From Sphingobacterium cellulitidis (GTDB lineage: Bacteria > Bacteroidota > Bacteroidia > Sphingobacteriales > Sphingobacteriaceae), in contig NOUX01000009.1 in NCBI GenBank assembly GCA_002245855.1, positions 158,087-222,086 of the forward strand: a stretch of 64,000 bases of DNA. The letters run 5' to 3'. The position numbers and the translations under genes are program-made. Under the pieces are notes generated by a model. The model was given only the letters and a program-made list of their open reading frames with translations. It ran no database searches and was not told the origin of the DNA. Position 1 is the stretch's first letter. Each line of letters begins with the position of its first letter. Shown here piece after piece: positions 36,109-45,239 of the stretch.

Positions 36109-39100
36109 GATTCCCTCCTTCCTCTTCTTCATTTTTAATAGCTGATCTATTTGGTTCAATTGTATTTTTTGAAGTATCTCTGTTCGTACGATTGCTATCT
36201 ATTGGAAGACTGCTGCTATCTTGTTGTCTTTTCAATTCTAGCTTTTGTTTTTCTTTTTCTTGCTCCTCAATCCTTTTTCTGAATTCTGGACTATGCAACA
36301 TTAAACTATCACGAATTACCAACCTTACGGAATCCCTATACACAGAATCTGTTTCCATCCGGTCAACATCAAATCTTCTTCTAAATCCGCGGCTTTCCGT
36401 ATTATAATACTCCTGAAGAGCCTTGGAATTCATGAATAACTCCCTGAACCTGTTGTAGCTCATGTTGATGATAAATCCAATTCCTGTCTCAACAAACTGA
36501 CCTTGTAGGGTCGCCTGGTATTGATTCTTACGATAAACCCGAGCAAAATAACGTCCATCCTTCGATAATTGATAATCTAAGGAGATATCCCCCGCAATGT
36601 TGGAGGCCTTTTCTCCTGGACGTGTATTCCCTTCAACCTCAAAATTGGAACCGATAGTTATCTTTAATCGATCATCAAACAACATTTTCGATATCCCAAC
36701 ATTTAAGTCTGTTCTGGTTTCCGCATTTCCTGTTAAATAATCCTCCTCCGAATTTAAGTTGAAATCCAATTCCACGCCTTTAATCAGGTTGGAAGCCAAA
36801 TTGTTCAACTGTCCCGTCAGGAATGAACTGACTGTACTTCTGACCATCGCCTCAGTTCCACCTCCTGATAAACTCTCAAATGGATTCGCCGACATAAATC
36901 TACCCAAGGCAATCAATGAGAAGACCTGTTTGTTCAACTCTGCCGGGTCTTCCCGCATATTGGATAAGGCTATATTAACCTTGTTAACCACATCCTGCGA
37001 TACAATGGCATTATCCTCATCAAGATCAATGTCGAAATTAATTTGTGGTTTGAATAATTCTCCTGTTAATTTCAATAATACATTGAATGGAACCCTTTGC
37101 TTATATAAGTTCTGGCTTTCGGATGAAATTTGATTCTGCACCAATTCTAAAGTGGCAAATTTCCCGGAATATACCGCTGTAATATCCATTCTCGCATCTA
37201 ATGGGTCTCCATTCCAGGTAATGGTACTTCCTTTTTGGAAACTAAAGTCCTTCGATATTGGTCCAAAGGAGAAGGTATAATCTCCTTTTTCTACCGTAAA
37301 GGTTCCTGACATGGTAATCTTGTCATTCGCATCAATACTGGTGTTAATCTCCGCAACACCCTGAATATTGAGGGCATCCTGAGTACCTTCATCTAATATA
37401 ATCTTAAATTTCGCATCTGGATCCGTGCTCAGGTTCAAGGCAATATCATATCCCGATAACTCACTGGATACCGTGGTCATCGAATCCAATTGCGCAAAAA
37501 CATTCGCCCTGGCGGTGTCACTCTTATCCACAAATTTAACCACACCCTCACGTTGCGCAATTCCCGGATCTTCATTCGGAACAATAAAATTAAACTCTGT
37601 TCGATCATTCGCCTTTACATTTCCATCTATCCGTGGCTTGTCCAAATTCCCGGTTATCCGAAGATTGGAAGTCACATACATCTTTCCAAAGAACAAGTCA
37701 TTATCCAATCTAGTGGAATTCATGACCTCAAAGTCATCAGTGGTCAGATTTAAATTGAAGATGAAATCGGTATAGGTCGTCGTTTTAATCGTACCATTTA
37801 ATCGAGCTACGTTATTTTTGGAATCTACCAGATTGAATTGACGGAAGGTGATCCCTTGATCGTTGAAATAAATCTTCTGATTATCTGCGCGCATATTGGA
37901 ATTCAACATGGATGCATTGATAATAGCATCATGGAATGTTAATTCCCCATTTATTCTCGGTGCGGAAGTCGTTCCTGTAATTTTTAAAGTTCCGGATAAA
38001 TCTCCTTGCGCATCTCTTAAATTTCCTAAACTAAATGCCTGGATGGTCTGCATCCGCATTGGATTTAGATTTAAGGTCGCATCTATCTGCATATCACCCT
38101 CGGGTGGTGACATTACATCTCCCACCAAGTGTACATCATTGCCGTTCTCCGTAATGCGTACATCTGCCGAATAGGTGTTTTCCTTAATATTATTGACCTT
38201 CAATGCCACATTACCAATGGTATCAGTGCCAAAGAAGAATTTATCAATTGTAAGATCCGATACAAAAACAGGGGAGGACTCAAAACGAGAAACCGTCGCG
38301 TTACCATTAATTCCACCGCCTAATTTTAAGGTCTCAGATTGAAGCATTTCGGTAATAGTCTCAATCCTAAAGTTGTTGAAATTAAGGTCAATAGGAGAGT
38401 TGAAAGTCGAATCCTGCGATTGAATTCGAAGTTCCTGACCTTCATTGCTCAGGATAAATCCACTCGCACGAACCCCTTTTTCTCCAAAACTGATGATATT
38501 GTTTGGCTCGATGTCCCAATCCTCGTAGTTCAGCATTAATCCATCTTCCTTCAATGAGATATTATAGCTGTTATTCGCTACTTGCATCTTCGCACCTAAA
38601 TGGTACTGTTCCTTATCTTCCTTGTCCTTGATCCATAATCCAAAATCAACATTATTCTCTACCACACTACCACTCATCACCGTATTGCGTAACTCGATAT
38701 TGTTGATTAGAATATGGCCTATCAAGGCATTGTAATATAATGTGCTATCCGCTGTGATGATATCTACACCGACATTCTCAATTTCAGTACCCGCATAGGT
38801 GACCTTCGGTGCCAATAACTTGGCCATCAAGGAATGATCAGCACTATTAAAGGTACCATCTAAAGTTACATCTTGTAATTCTTGTAACTCCGGTAAGAAG
38901 TCTCGGATAATCCTCGAACGATATAATCGCGCTGAAAACTCAAATTGCTGCGGCGAATACTCATACTTCTGTTTAATCCCGGAAGGATTGTAATAGGTTT
39001 GAATAATATCCGAGATGGAAGATCCCAGCTCCGTCAATTTATAACTTCCAGTCAAATGCGCACTTAAAAACTCCGAATTTAAGATCAAGGTATTCTTACC

Positions 39101-41407
39101 AGTGTCGGATTGGGCTGTCAATGAAACCGTATCCAAGGAATAACGATCTTTTTCATAGGCAATTGAAGAGTTCGTCACTAATAGGGAACCATTAAGATTA
39201 TCTAAATCCAATGCTTCAAAATCTGCTGTAATTTTTCCATGATAACGAACATTCTGATCCATTAACTTCAGGTTCTTGAAGTTAATGCTATCAATCATCA
39301 TCTCAGCATATAACTTAGGAAATTGGCCACGCATATCCGCTTGGATATTTGCGTCCAAATCAATATTCGGATCGGGACTCTTGATGGTTCCGGCAATATC
39401 TCCTGAACGTGCCGTCAAATCAAAATTCACATCCTTATAACTATAACCCATGGCATCAAAACGGTTCAACGTTCCTAAAACATCCGCCTGCATGGTTTTT
39501 GGATTTAAACCTGTACCACTCACCTGAGCCTGTGCTGAAACATATCCAAGAACAGAGTCTTGTTTCAGGAATTCGCCCAAATTGAAGTTGTCAACCGTCA
39601 CAAAGGCATTATAAGTGGTATCCCTGCCCATGTTCAATTTACCATTGACTGTCGCATTCCCCTGTTCTGTAATCAACTTCATGTTGGTGTCAAAACCTTT
39701 CATCCCACCTTTGAAGGTACCTGTTAAACTAATGTTTCGAGGTAACTCAATGCTATCTGGTAATAAAGATGGAGCTATTAATTGTTTTAGATCATTTCTA
39801 CCTGTAACCATTTTCTTAAGGTTCAGGTCGATATACATTTTTTCTACATCTGGTAAGCCCTTGATATGTGCAGTGGCAATCACATGGGTATTGTTCAAGG
39901 TCTTAAACTCAAATCGCGGAATTCGAAGGTCATTCAACTTACCCATTACCTTTCCGTCAATGTAGAATCTCTTGTTCATAAGAGGTTTCATAACCTCTTC
40001 TTTTTCAAGATCCGGAGCCAATAAACGGATATCCTTCATATCAATATGGCTCTTTTTGATATTCGCATTGATGGTCATTGCTGCTGGATTATTCGAAACA
40101 GCATCCAATGAAGGGTAGGAGATGATTATCTCGTCCTGAATTAGGGTATTTGGCGTTTGAAGCAATAAGTCCTTGATCGTTGCGCCAGTATTTGTATATA
40201 CAAAATCACCCTTGAGTTGCTTTAAATTAAAGCCCGAATGATCTTTTATGGTAAATCCTTTCAAATCTCCCGAAATGGAGTCTGTGGAATAGTATAGTTC
40301 ATCAAGTGCACCCGCAATGTCTGTTAACTTCAAATTGAAATAATCAATTCCTTTGGTTCGAGCCTGATTATCATCCTTGAACCAAAAATTACTTTTCTCA
40401 ATGGCTAATTTATCAACAGAAACTTTCCAGTTATTTGAACTACTGGTTGTATCAACCTTGTCATCAAAGGTGTGTTCACGAGTCGTTTTTCCAAATAAAA
40501 CCTCGGAATCGGAATCTGATAGTTTAATCTCTTTTAATTTGACAAGTTCTTTGTTCAAATCGATTTGCTCAATATTTCCAGCTAAATTCTTGATGTCGAA
40601 TTTACTCTGCATATTGATGGCCTTGTCATCATACCTGACAAAGATGTTTTTTAAATCAATGGTTTTGATGTCAATATTAGGTAGGAGCGAAGATTGTTCT
40701 ACACTGGTACTGGTTATCCCAAAATCTGAAGCTTTTACGGAGTCTTGGGAGGTAATGACTGCCCATTGTTTAATATCTGCGGTCAATCCATCGATTTTTA
40801 CATTTGGCATCCCGAAGGACATATTATTTGTTAAATCGAATTTGGAAACCCTTGTGTCAAATTTATTTAAATATATATTCGCTGATGTTCCAATGACATC
40901 ATCTTTATAGACAAAATTGATTTTTTCGAACTGGACTTTGTCAATATCAAAAGTTAAGGCGGAAGTAGAGTCTGCAGTGGGCGTACTTTCTTTTTCGGAG
41001 GCAAAGGCGGCTACGATATAATCAAAATTAAAACTGCTATCGGGAAGGGTTCTATTGATTTTTGCTGTAATACCTTTTAGCTGTAACTCATTAATTTCAA
41101 CCGTGTTCTTCAATAATTTCCACATATTGATGTCCACCATCAATGACTCCCCAGCTAGTAGGGTGTCCTTTGATTTATCCGCGAAAAAAACATCGTTTAA
41201 TTCAAGCTTTTTTGGAAAATTAATATAAATATGACCAATATCTACCTGGGTCCCAAGCTTATTTTCTAAATAATTCGAAACCTTACCAACCACATAATTC
41301 TGTACGGATGGTAAACGGATTAGAAAAATAACAAGTAAAAGTAAAGCAATTATGGAACCTATAATCCACAAGACAGTTTTTAATACTATTCGACCAAATC
41401 TATTCAA
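36098..41407 (-). CDS. tamB: TamB, inner-membrane-anchored intermembrane bridge protein
   Basis: 1769 residues. One N-terminal membrane anchor (FGRIVLKTVLWIIGSIIALLLLVIFLI), then a very long series of beta-strands forming the AsmA/TamB-type lipid groove. The C-terminal DUF490 region is recognisable from TMSGTFTVEKGDYTFSFGPISKDFSFQKGSTITW and YLTGNAETRTDLNVGISKMLFDDRLKITIGSNFEVEG. It continues into a short K/E/Q-rich tail not seen in E. coli TamB. It spans the periplasm to TamL and is proposed to move phospholipid to the outer membrane or to help barrel assembly. First gene of the operon. Confidence 0.92.
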   Translation of the reverse strand: MNRFGRIVLKTVLWIIGSIIALLLLVIFLIRLPSVQNYVVGKVSNYLENKLGTQVDIGHIYINFPKKLELNDVFFADKSKDTLLAGESLMVDINMWKLLKNTVEINELQLKGITAKINRTLPDSSFNFDYIVAAFASEKESTPTADSTSALTFDIDKVQFEKINFVYKDDVIGTSANIYLNKFDTRVSKFDLTNNMSFGMPNVKIDGLTADIKQWAVITSQDSVKASDFGITSTSVEQSSLLPNIDIKTIDLKNIFVRYDDKAINMQSKFDIKNLAGNIEQIDLNKELVKLKEIKLSDSDSEVLFGKTTREHTFDDKVDTTSSSNNWKVSVDKLAIEKSNFWFKDDNQARTKGIDYFNLKLTDIAGALDELYYSTDSISGDLKGFTIKDHSGFNLKQLKGDFVYTNTGATIKDLLLQTPNTLIQDEIIISYPSLDAVSNNPAAMTINANIKKSHIDMKDIRLLAPDLEKEEVMKPLMNKRFYIDGKVMGKLNDLRIPRFEFKTLNNTHVIATAHIKGLPDVEKMYIDLNLKKMVTGRNDLKQLIAPSLLPDSIELPRNISLTGTFKGGMKGFDTNMKLITEQGNATVNGKLNMGRDTTYNAFVTVDNFNLGEFLKQDSVLGYVSAQAQVSGTGLNPKTMQADVLGTLNRFDAMGYSYKDVNFDLTARSGDIAGTIKSPDPNIDLDANIQADMRGQFPKLYAEMMIDSINFKNLKLMDQNVRYHGKITADFEALDLDNLNGSLLVTNSSIAYEKDRYSLDTVSLTAQSDTGKNTLILNSEFLSAHLTGSYKLTELGSSISDIIQTYYNPSGIKQKYEYSPQQFEFSARLYRSRIIRDFLPELQELQDVTLDGTFNSADHSLMAKLLAPKVTYAGTEIENVGVDIITADSTLYYNALIGHILINNIELRNTVMSGSVVENNVDFGLWIKDKEDKEQYHLGAKMQVANNSYNISLKEDGLMLNYEDWDIEPNNIISFGEKGVRASGFILSNEGQELRIQSQDSTFNSPIDLNFNNFRIETITEMLQSETLKLGGGINGNATVSRFESSPVFVSDLTIDKFFFGTDTIGNVALKVNNIKENTYSADVRITENGNDVHLVGDVMSPPEGDMQIDATLNLNPMRMQTIQAFSLGNLRDAQGDLSGTLKITGTTSAPRINGELTFHDAIINASMLNSNMRADNQKIYFNDQGITFRQFNLVDSKNNVARLNGTIKTTTYTDFIFNLNLTTDDFEVMNSTRLDNDLFFGKMYVTSNLRITGNLDKPRIDGNVKANDRTEFNFIVPNEDPGIAQREGVVKFVDKSDTARANVFAQLDSMTTVSSELSGYDIALNLSTDPDAKFKIILDEGTQDALNIQGVAEINTSIDANDKITMSGTFTVEKGDYTFSFGPISKDFSFQKGSTITWNGDPLDARMDITAVYSGKFATLELVQNQISSESQNLYKQRVPFNVLLKLTGELFKPQINFDIDLDEDNAIVSQDVVNKVNIALSNMREDPAELNKQVFSLIALGRFMSANPFESLSGGGTEAMVRSTVSSFLTGQLNNLASNLIKGVELDFNLNSEEDYLTGNAETRTDLNVGISKMLFDDRLKITIGSNFEVEGNTRPGEKASNIAGDISLDYQLSKDGRYFARVYRKNQYQATLQGQFVETGIGFIINMSYNRFRELFMNSKALQEYYNTESRGFRRRFDVDRMETDSVYRDSVRLVIRDSLMLHSPEFRKRIEEQEKEKQKLELKRQQDSSSLPIDSNRTNRDTSKNTIEPNRSAIKNEEEEGGNHEN

Positions 41408-41878
41408 AGCCTGAAAAATATTCTTTTATATATAATTAATGTTGTATCTCTTACTAACAGCTATTTGCCACATTTGTTTATTAATAAATCAATTTAATCG
41501 CAGCATAATATCCTTGCAAATATAGACTTCTGAAAGGAAATTACACTAGCTTTCTTTATTGTCTTTCGGTGAAATAAAGCAAAGAATGTACCGTATATTC
41601 TATTAATAATCAATTTGTTTACATTAACTATTGCGTTTTAGAAGATATGAAATTCCTGTAAACTATTATTTAAACTTATTTATTCATGGATTTCTATTTT
41701 TTCTTAACCAATTAATTTTAAAAAAATAAATCTCGATAGTTTGTAATATTTTATTATTTCTGTAGCGTTTTCGTTTCATCTCTAAATAAAGGCATCTTAA
41801 TTTTTAATCTATTCCAACCTCTATTCCCAAAAAAGATTCCTTATATTTAAGTACCTAGATCAATCTATATTTAAAAAC
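41408..41878. other. Gene-free AT-rich region between divergent genes
   Basis: 470 bases between tamB (leftward) and the Dabb lipoprotein (rightward). No RNA gene, repeat or open frame of credible quality is seen; promoters for both genes are expected here. Confidence 0.6.
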
Positions 41879-42355
41879 ATGAAAAGAAAACATTTTATTA
41901 CTACCATTTTAGTAGGAGCAAGTTCAGGTGCTTTATTGAGTTCTTGTGCAAATGAAAGTGCAGGCTCTAAATCTGAAACTCCTGCTGATTCAAGTCAATC
42001 CAATACCGAATCCCAAACTCAAGTTCAATCCGATGAACTCCATGCCGGTTTGATTGTACACTCTGTTTATTTTTGGTTAAAAGAGGGAATTACAGCCGAA
42101 GAAGAAAAAGAATTTTTGGTATTCTTTGATGAATTGAGAAAAGTGCCAGGACCTAAAGCCTTAGAAATTGGTAAACCTGCACCGACAACACCACGCCCCG
42201 TAGTCGATAATTCATTCTCCTATTTTTTATTGGTTACATTCAATAATATGGATGAAATCAATACCTATGAGAATCATCCTGACCACTTAGCAGCTTCTGA
42301 GAAATTCTCTAAATATTGGTCAAAAGTAGAAGTTAAAGATGCCATCTTGATGTAA
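41879..42355 (+). CDS. Dabb-domain lipoprotein
   Basis: 158 residues. An N-terminal lipoprotein-type signal (MKRKHFITTILVGASSGALLSSC, Cys 23) is followed by a Ser/Glu-rich linker of about 35 residues. Then comes a stress-responsive A/B barrel (Dabb) domain: HSVYFWLKEGITAEEEKEFLVFFDELRKVPG and the end HPDHLAASEKFSKYWSKVEVKD. The function of exported Dabb proteins is not settled. It is monocistronic with its own terminator. Confidence 0.85.
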   Translation: MKRKHFITTILVGASSGALLSSCANESAGSKSETPADSSQSNTESQTQVQSDELHAGLIVHSVYFWLKEGITAEEEKEFLVFFDELRKVPGPKALEIGKPAPTTPRPVVDNSFSYFLLVTFNNMDEINTYENHPDHLAASEKFSKYWSKVEVKDAILM

Positions 42356-42379
42356 GGTGGCAGTATTAAAATATATAAA

Positions 42380-42410
42380 GGCCATTGGATCTTCCAATGG
42401 CCTCTTTTTT
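42380..42410. terminator. Intrinsic terminator after the Dabb gene
   Basis: GGCCATTGG (42380-42388) / CCAATGGCC (42394-42402), followed by TCTTTTTT. It may also serve the converging DUF4342 gene. Confidence 0.88.
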
Positions 42411-42430
42411 ACAGTAAAAAATCTAAGAAA

Positions 42431-42745
42431 TTAGTGTACTTCTATATCTGTACTTTGAGTGTTTTCCTCTTTATTAGGACTTTCAGCTGAATCCTTGTCT
42501 TCAGGTTTGTCACTGCGTTCAACAGTGATTTTACACTCTGTTAATAAGGCTGCAATCGCTCCCACAGCGGCAAAGATGGGTGCCAAAACAACCCCAATTA
42601 CACCTAGGGTTACTGGAAAACTCATAATGTCTTTGCCATGTTTATCTGCAATGCTGATTTTCGTAACGTTGCCCTCAGCGATTAAATCCTTGATTCTTTT
42701 TAATAAGTTCTCTCCTGTTACTGAGAATGTTTCTTTAATTGACAT
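42431..42745 (-). CDS. DUF4342-type small membrane protein
   Basis: 104 residues. The start SIKETFSVTGENLLKRIKDLIAEGNVTKISIADKHGKDIMSFPVTLGVIGVV is the DUF4342 pattern: a short ubiquitin-associated-like helical segment, then a hydrophobic helix (~47-68). The acidic tail (DKPEDKDSAESPNKEENTQSTD) is unusual and probably disordered. Function unknown. Confidence 0.82.
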   Translation of the reverse strand: MSIKETFSVTGENLLKRIKDLIAEGNVTKISIADKHGKDIMSFPVTLGVIGVVLAPIFAAVGAIAALLTECKITVERSDKPEDKDSAESPNKEENTQSTDIEVH

Positions 42746-42900
42746 AGTTGTTCGTTTTTATTTGATATACAATTCGTTGTTAAATTTATTTGATAATCAA
42801 AGATAAGAGTTGTACAACGTTCTCAATATGCTGATTAGGTTAATCGGTATAAATTTTCGGTAACTGCCTAAAAAATATCGGTGAAAATTCTAACGACCTC

Positions 42901-43683
42901 TTATTTGCTGATTTCTTGGATGATAACGACTATCCCCATCAATAAAACAAACCAACCAAAGGCAGGTTTTAATTTTTTGCCATCAATCCGCTGGCTAAGT
43001 TTTGAACCTATTAGTATTCCTATAATGGCAATGCTTGATAAACTTAATAAAAACGTCCAATTGATTAAATGAAAGTCTAATTTCCCCAAAAATCCAAATA
43101 AAGAGTTTGCCGCGATGATTAATAAGGAAGTCCCTACCGCTCTTTTCATGGGCATTTGATTAAAGATAATCAAAGCCGGGATTATTAAAAATCCACCGCC
43201 AGCACCTACCAACCCACTGATAAAACCTACGCCAGCACCCTGGATGATTAAAGGTAAAATACTAGAGTTCTTTGGCTTGCCTTCTACATTATTTCCCCTA
43301 ATCATTTTGTAAGAAGCAAATAACATCAATATTGCAAACAAAAGCATAATCCCCATGTTTTTAGTGACTTCGAAACTCCCTAGCTGAAATAAATGGGCAG
43401 GAATCGCCTCAATAACAAATAATCGAGTCAAGAAAACCGTAATAATCGATGGTAAACCGAAATATAATGCTGTTTGGAAATCAACCAGATTATTCTTGAA
43501 ATATGGAACCGCTCCAACTGCCGATGTCGCGCCTACAATAAATAAAGAATAAGAGGTTGCCAATAACGGATCTATATGAAATAAATAGACCAATACAGGT
43601 ACGGTCAAAATACTTCCGCCACCGCCAATTAAGCCTAGAGAAATCCCAATACCGATCGATGCTATATATCCTAAATACTCCAT
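42901..43683 (-). CDS. TauE/SafE-family (TSUP) sulfur anion exporter
   Basis: 260 residues from ATG 43683, chosen over 43704 because MEYLGYIASIGIGISLGLIGGGGS is the normal family start. About eight helices. The paired TSUP repeats GGGGSILTVPVLVYL and GAGGGFLIIPALIIF are clear. Members export sulfite, sulfoacetate or related anions. It is divergent from the YeeE/rhodanese/CstB-like genes, and its promoter region carries the same type of 16-bp site. In Staphylococcus aureus a TauE-type protein sits with CstA/CstB in the same way, so a sulfite-export role after persulfide oxidation is a reasonable inference. Confidence 0.9.
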   Translation of the reverse strand: MEYLGYIASIGIGISLGLIGGGGSILTVPVLVYLFHIDPLLATSYSLFIVGATSAVGAVPYFKNNLVDFQTALYFGLPSIITVFLTRLFVIEAIPAHLFQLGSFEVTKNMGIMLLFAILMLFASYKMIRGNNVEGKPKNSSILPLIIQGAGVGFISGLVGAGGGFLIIPALIIFNQMPMKRAVGTSLLIIAANSLFGFLGKLDFHLINWTFLLSLSSIAIIGILIGSKLSQRIDGKKLKPAFGWFVLLMGIVVIIQEISK

Positions 43684-43701
43684 AATATATTTTTTGTACA
43701 G

Positions 43702-43746
43702 CAAAGGTCAGAGAAAGATTGCCAGAATTCAGTTACTTTAGTTACA
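43702..43746 (-). promoter_or_regulatory. Promoter and operator of the TauE/SafE gene
   Basis: Read on the minus strand, TGTAAC-TAAA-GTAACT (43746 to 43731) differs from the reference site AGTAAC-N4-GTTACT at two of 12 half-site positions. Its centre is 43738.5. A -7-like GACCTTTG (43709 to 43702) has seven of eight consensus bases. The centre lies 29.5 bases upstream of the first base of that box, identical to the spacing at two other promoters in the cluster. The site probably binds the Crp-family protein (46631-47257). Confidence 0.6.
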
Positions 43747-43777
43747 GAGGAAAACATCTTCTGCTGATTCAGTCCTA

Positions 43778-43822
43778 AGTAACATTGGTTACTGTATTAG
43801 CAATAATTGGAACTTAATTTTG
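43778..43822 (+). promoter_or_regulatory. Promoter and perfect operator of the yeeE/yedE pair
   Basis: AGTAAC-ATTG-GTTACT (43778-43793) is a perfect 6+6 palindrome centred at 43785.5. TAATTTTG (43815-43822) is a full match to the TAnnTTTG -7 consensus. The distance from centre to the first box base is 29.5. With transcription starting about 11 bases after the box begins, the site would be centred near -41, the class II position for Crp-type activators. Confidence 0.65.
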
Positions 43823-43843
43823 CATAAACTTTTTTTGAAGACT

Positions 43844-44392
43844 ATGGAATTAATAATGGGGCCTTGGCCTTGGTACGTAGGCGGCGGAATTGTCGCATTA
43901 GTAATGATTGCTTTAATATTATTAGGTAGAAGCTTTGGATTCTCATCCAATTTTAGAACCATGTGCTCGGCAATGGGAGCAGGTAATTCATGTAGCTTTT
44001 TTCAATTTGACTGGCGAAAACAAAAATGGAACCTGCTTTTTCTCGTAGGTGCTATCATGGGGGGATTCATCTCCGCTCATTTCCTTTCGGATAATCAAAT
44101 TCCCGAAATCTCCGAAGTAACGGTAAGTCAATTAAAGGAATTAGGCTTTGAAAGTGCGGGACAAGCCTATTCCCCAACAGAAATATTCAATACATGGAAT
44201 GTGAAAACCATCGCTATCCTTGCTATTGGTGGCTTATTGGTAGGATTTGGAACTAGATATGCCGGCGGATGTACCTCCGGACACGCAATTTCCGGATTAA
44301 GCGATTTGCAATGGCCTTCATTAGTCGCAGTAATTGGTTTCTTTATCGGTGGTTTAACCATGGTTCACTTGTTGTTCCCTTTGATTTTTTAA
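43844..44392 (+). CDS. YeeE/YedE-family sulfur transporter subunit 1
   Basis: 182 residues from ATG 43844; an in-frame TTG at 43820 overlaps the promoter box and is rejected. About four to five helices. It contains the YeeE signature GTRYAGGCTSGHAISGLSDLQ near the second half, and a cysteine-rich loop FRTMCSAMGAGNSCSFFQF in the first half. YeeE (TsuA) proteins bring thiosulfate into the cell through conserved cysteines. The single polypeptide is split here into two genes, this one and the next, 1 base apart, as is common in Bacteroidota. Confidence 0.88.
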   Translation: MELIMGPWPWYVGGGIVALVMIALILLGRSFGFSSNFRTMCSAMGAGNSCSFFQFDWRKQKWNLLFLVGAIMGGFISAHFLSDNQIPEISEVTVSQLKELGFESAGQAYSPTEIFNTWNVKTIAILAIGGLLVGFGTRYAGGCTSGHAISGLSDLQWPSLVAVIGFFIGGLTMVHLLFPLIF

Positions 44393-44393
44393 C

Positions 44394-44807
44394 ATGAAAA
44401 AATTAGTATATATCGTATTAGGTGTCATCTTCGGAATGGCAATGTATAAAGCAGAAGCAGCTTCTTGGTTTAGAATTTATGAAATGTTTAGCTTCCAATC
44501 CTTCCATATGTATGGATTTATGGCAACAGCATTATTGATCGGATTGCCTGCCGTGCAGTATTTTAAACGTAAAAAAGTAAAAGATGTTAAAGGGGAAGAA
44601 ATCATAATTGCACCAAAAAACAAATCTATCCCTCGTTATTTAATTGGAGGTATTATCTTTGGCCTAGGCTGGGCTTTAATCGGCGCATGCCCAGGACCAA
44701 TTTTTGTCCTAATAGGTTCAGGATTATATAGCATGTTGATCGTCGCTGCTTTTGCAGTGCTCGGAACTTATCTTTATGGACTTGTAAAAGATAAATTGCC
44801 TCATTAA
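44394..44807 (+). CDS. YeeE/YedE-family sulfur transporter subunit 2
   Basis: 137 residues, about four helices (MKKLVYIVLGVIFGMAMYKAEA at the start). The loop IFGLGWALIGACPGPIFVLIGSG holds the cysteine expected in the second YeeE half. It starts one base after the stop of subunit 1 and should be co-transcribed and co-assembled with it. The substrate (thiosulfate or another sulfane donor) is inferred from the family and neighbours. Confidence 0.87.
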   Translation: MKKLVYIVLGVIFGMAMYKAEAASWFRIYEMFSFQSFHMYGFMATALLIGLPAVQYFKRKKVKDVKGEEIIIAPKNKSIPRYLIGGIIFGLGWALIGACPGPIFVLIGSGLYSMLIVAAFAVLGTYLYGLVKDKLPH

Positions 44808-44817
44808 CAAGTTGCTG

Positions 44818-44862
44818 TGTAACAAAAGTAGCTGTCAATCATTTCAAACTAGGCTAGTTTTG
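44818..44862 (+). promoter_or_regulatory. Promoter and operator of the rhodanese/CstB-like/Crp genes
   Basis: TGTAAC-AAAA-GTAGCT (44818-44833), centre 44825.5, matches the TauE operator TGTAAC-TAAA-GTAACT except for one spacer base and one half-site base. TAGTTTTG (44855-44862) fits TAnnTTTG. The centre to first-box-base distance is again 29.5. This would allow the rhodanese, CstB-like and Crp genes to be switched separately from the transporter pair but by the same factor. Confidence 0.6.
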
Positions 44863-44881
44863 TTATATTAAATTAATCGTT

Positions 44882-45190
44882 ATGATAAAAATATTAACAC
44901 TCCCAGAGTTTAAAGCTCAGATAGAAAATAAACCTGTTCAACTCCTGGATGTTAGAACAGAAATGGAATACGATTTAGGGAAAATCGATGGATCAACACT
45001 TATCAATGTTCAGTCTTCAGATTTTGAAGAATTAGCAGCTCAAAAAGTGAATCTCGATGAACCTATTTATCTATATTGTCGATCGGGAATGCGTTCGCAG
45101 ATCGCCGCAAAATTGTTGGAAAATCTTGGCGCTAAAGAAATCTATGACCTCCAAGGAGGATATGTTGCCTGGATCCAAAACAACAAATAA
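44882..45190 (+). CDS. Single-domain rhodanese
   Basis: 102 residues. One rhodanese fold: LLDVRTEMEYDLGKIDGSTLINV, the active loop YLYCRSGMRSQIA with catalytic Cys66, and DLQGGYVAWIQNN at the end. The six-residue loop CRSGMR fits sulfur transfer. It is cytoplasmic (no signal) and carries sulfane sulfur as a Cys persulfide. It is followed by the CstB-like gene after 49 bases and has its own promoter and operator upstream. Confidence 0.92.
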   Translation: MIKILTLPEFKAQIENKPVQLLDVRTEMEYDLGKIDGSTLINVQSSDFEELAAQKVNLDEPIYLYCRSGMRSQIAAKLLENLGAKEIYDLQGGYVAWIQNNK

Positions 45191-45239
45191 TTAACATTAA
45201 CTAAGACAGATTTATAAATTATTAAATTAAAAGAATACT

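Noticed and set aside
40377-40910. Long plus-strand open frame of 177 codons inside tamB, with similar ones at 36759, 37425 and 39615
   Set aside because: Antisense shadows of tamB, whose frame is continuous and protein-like throughout.
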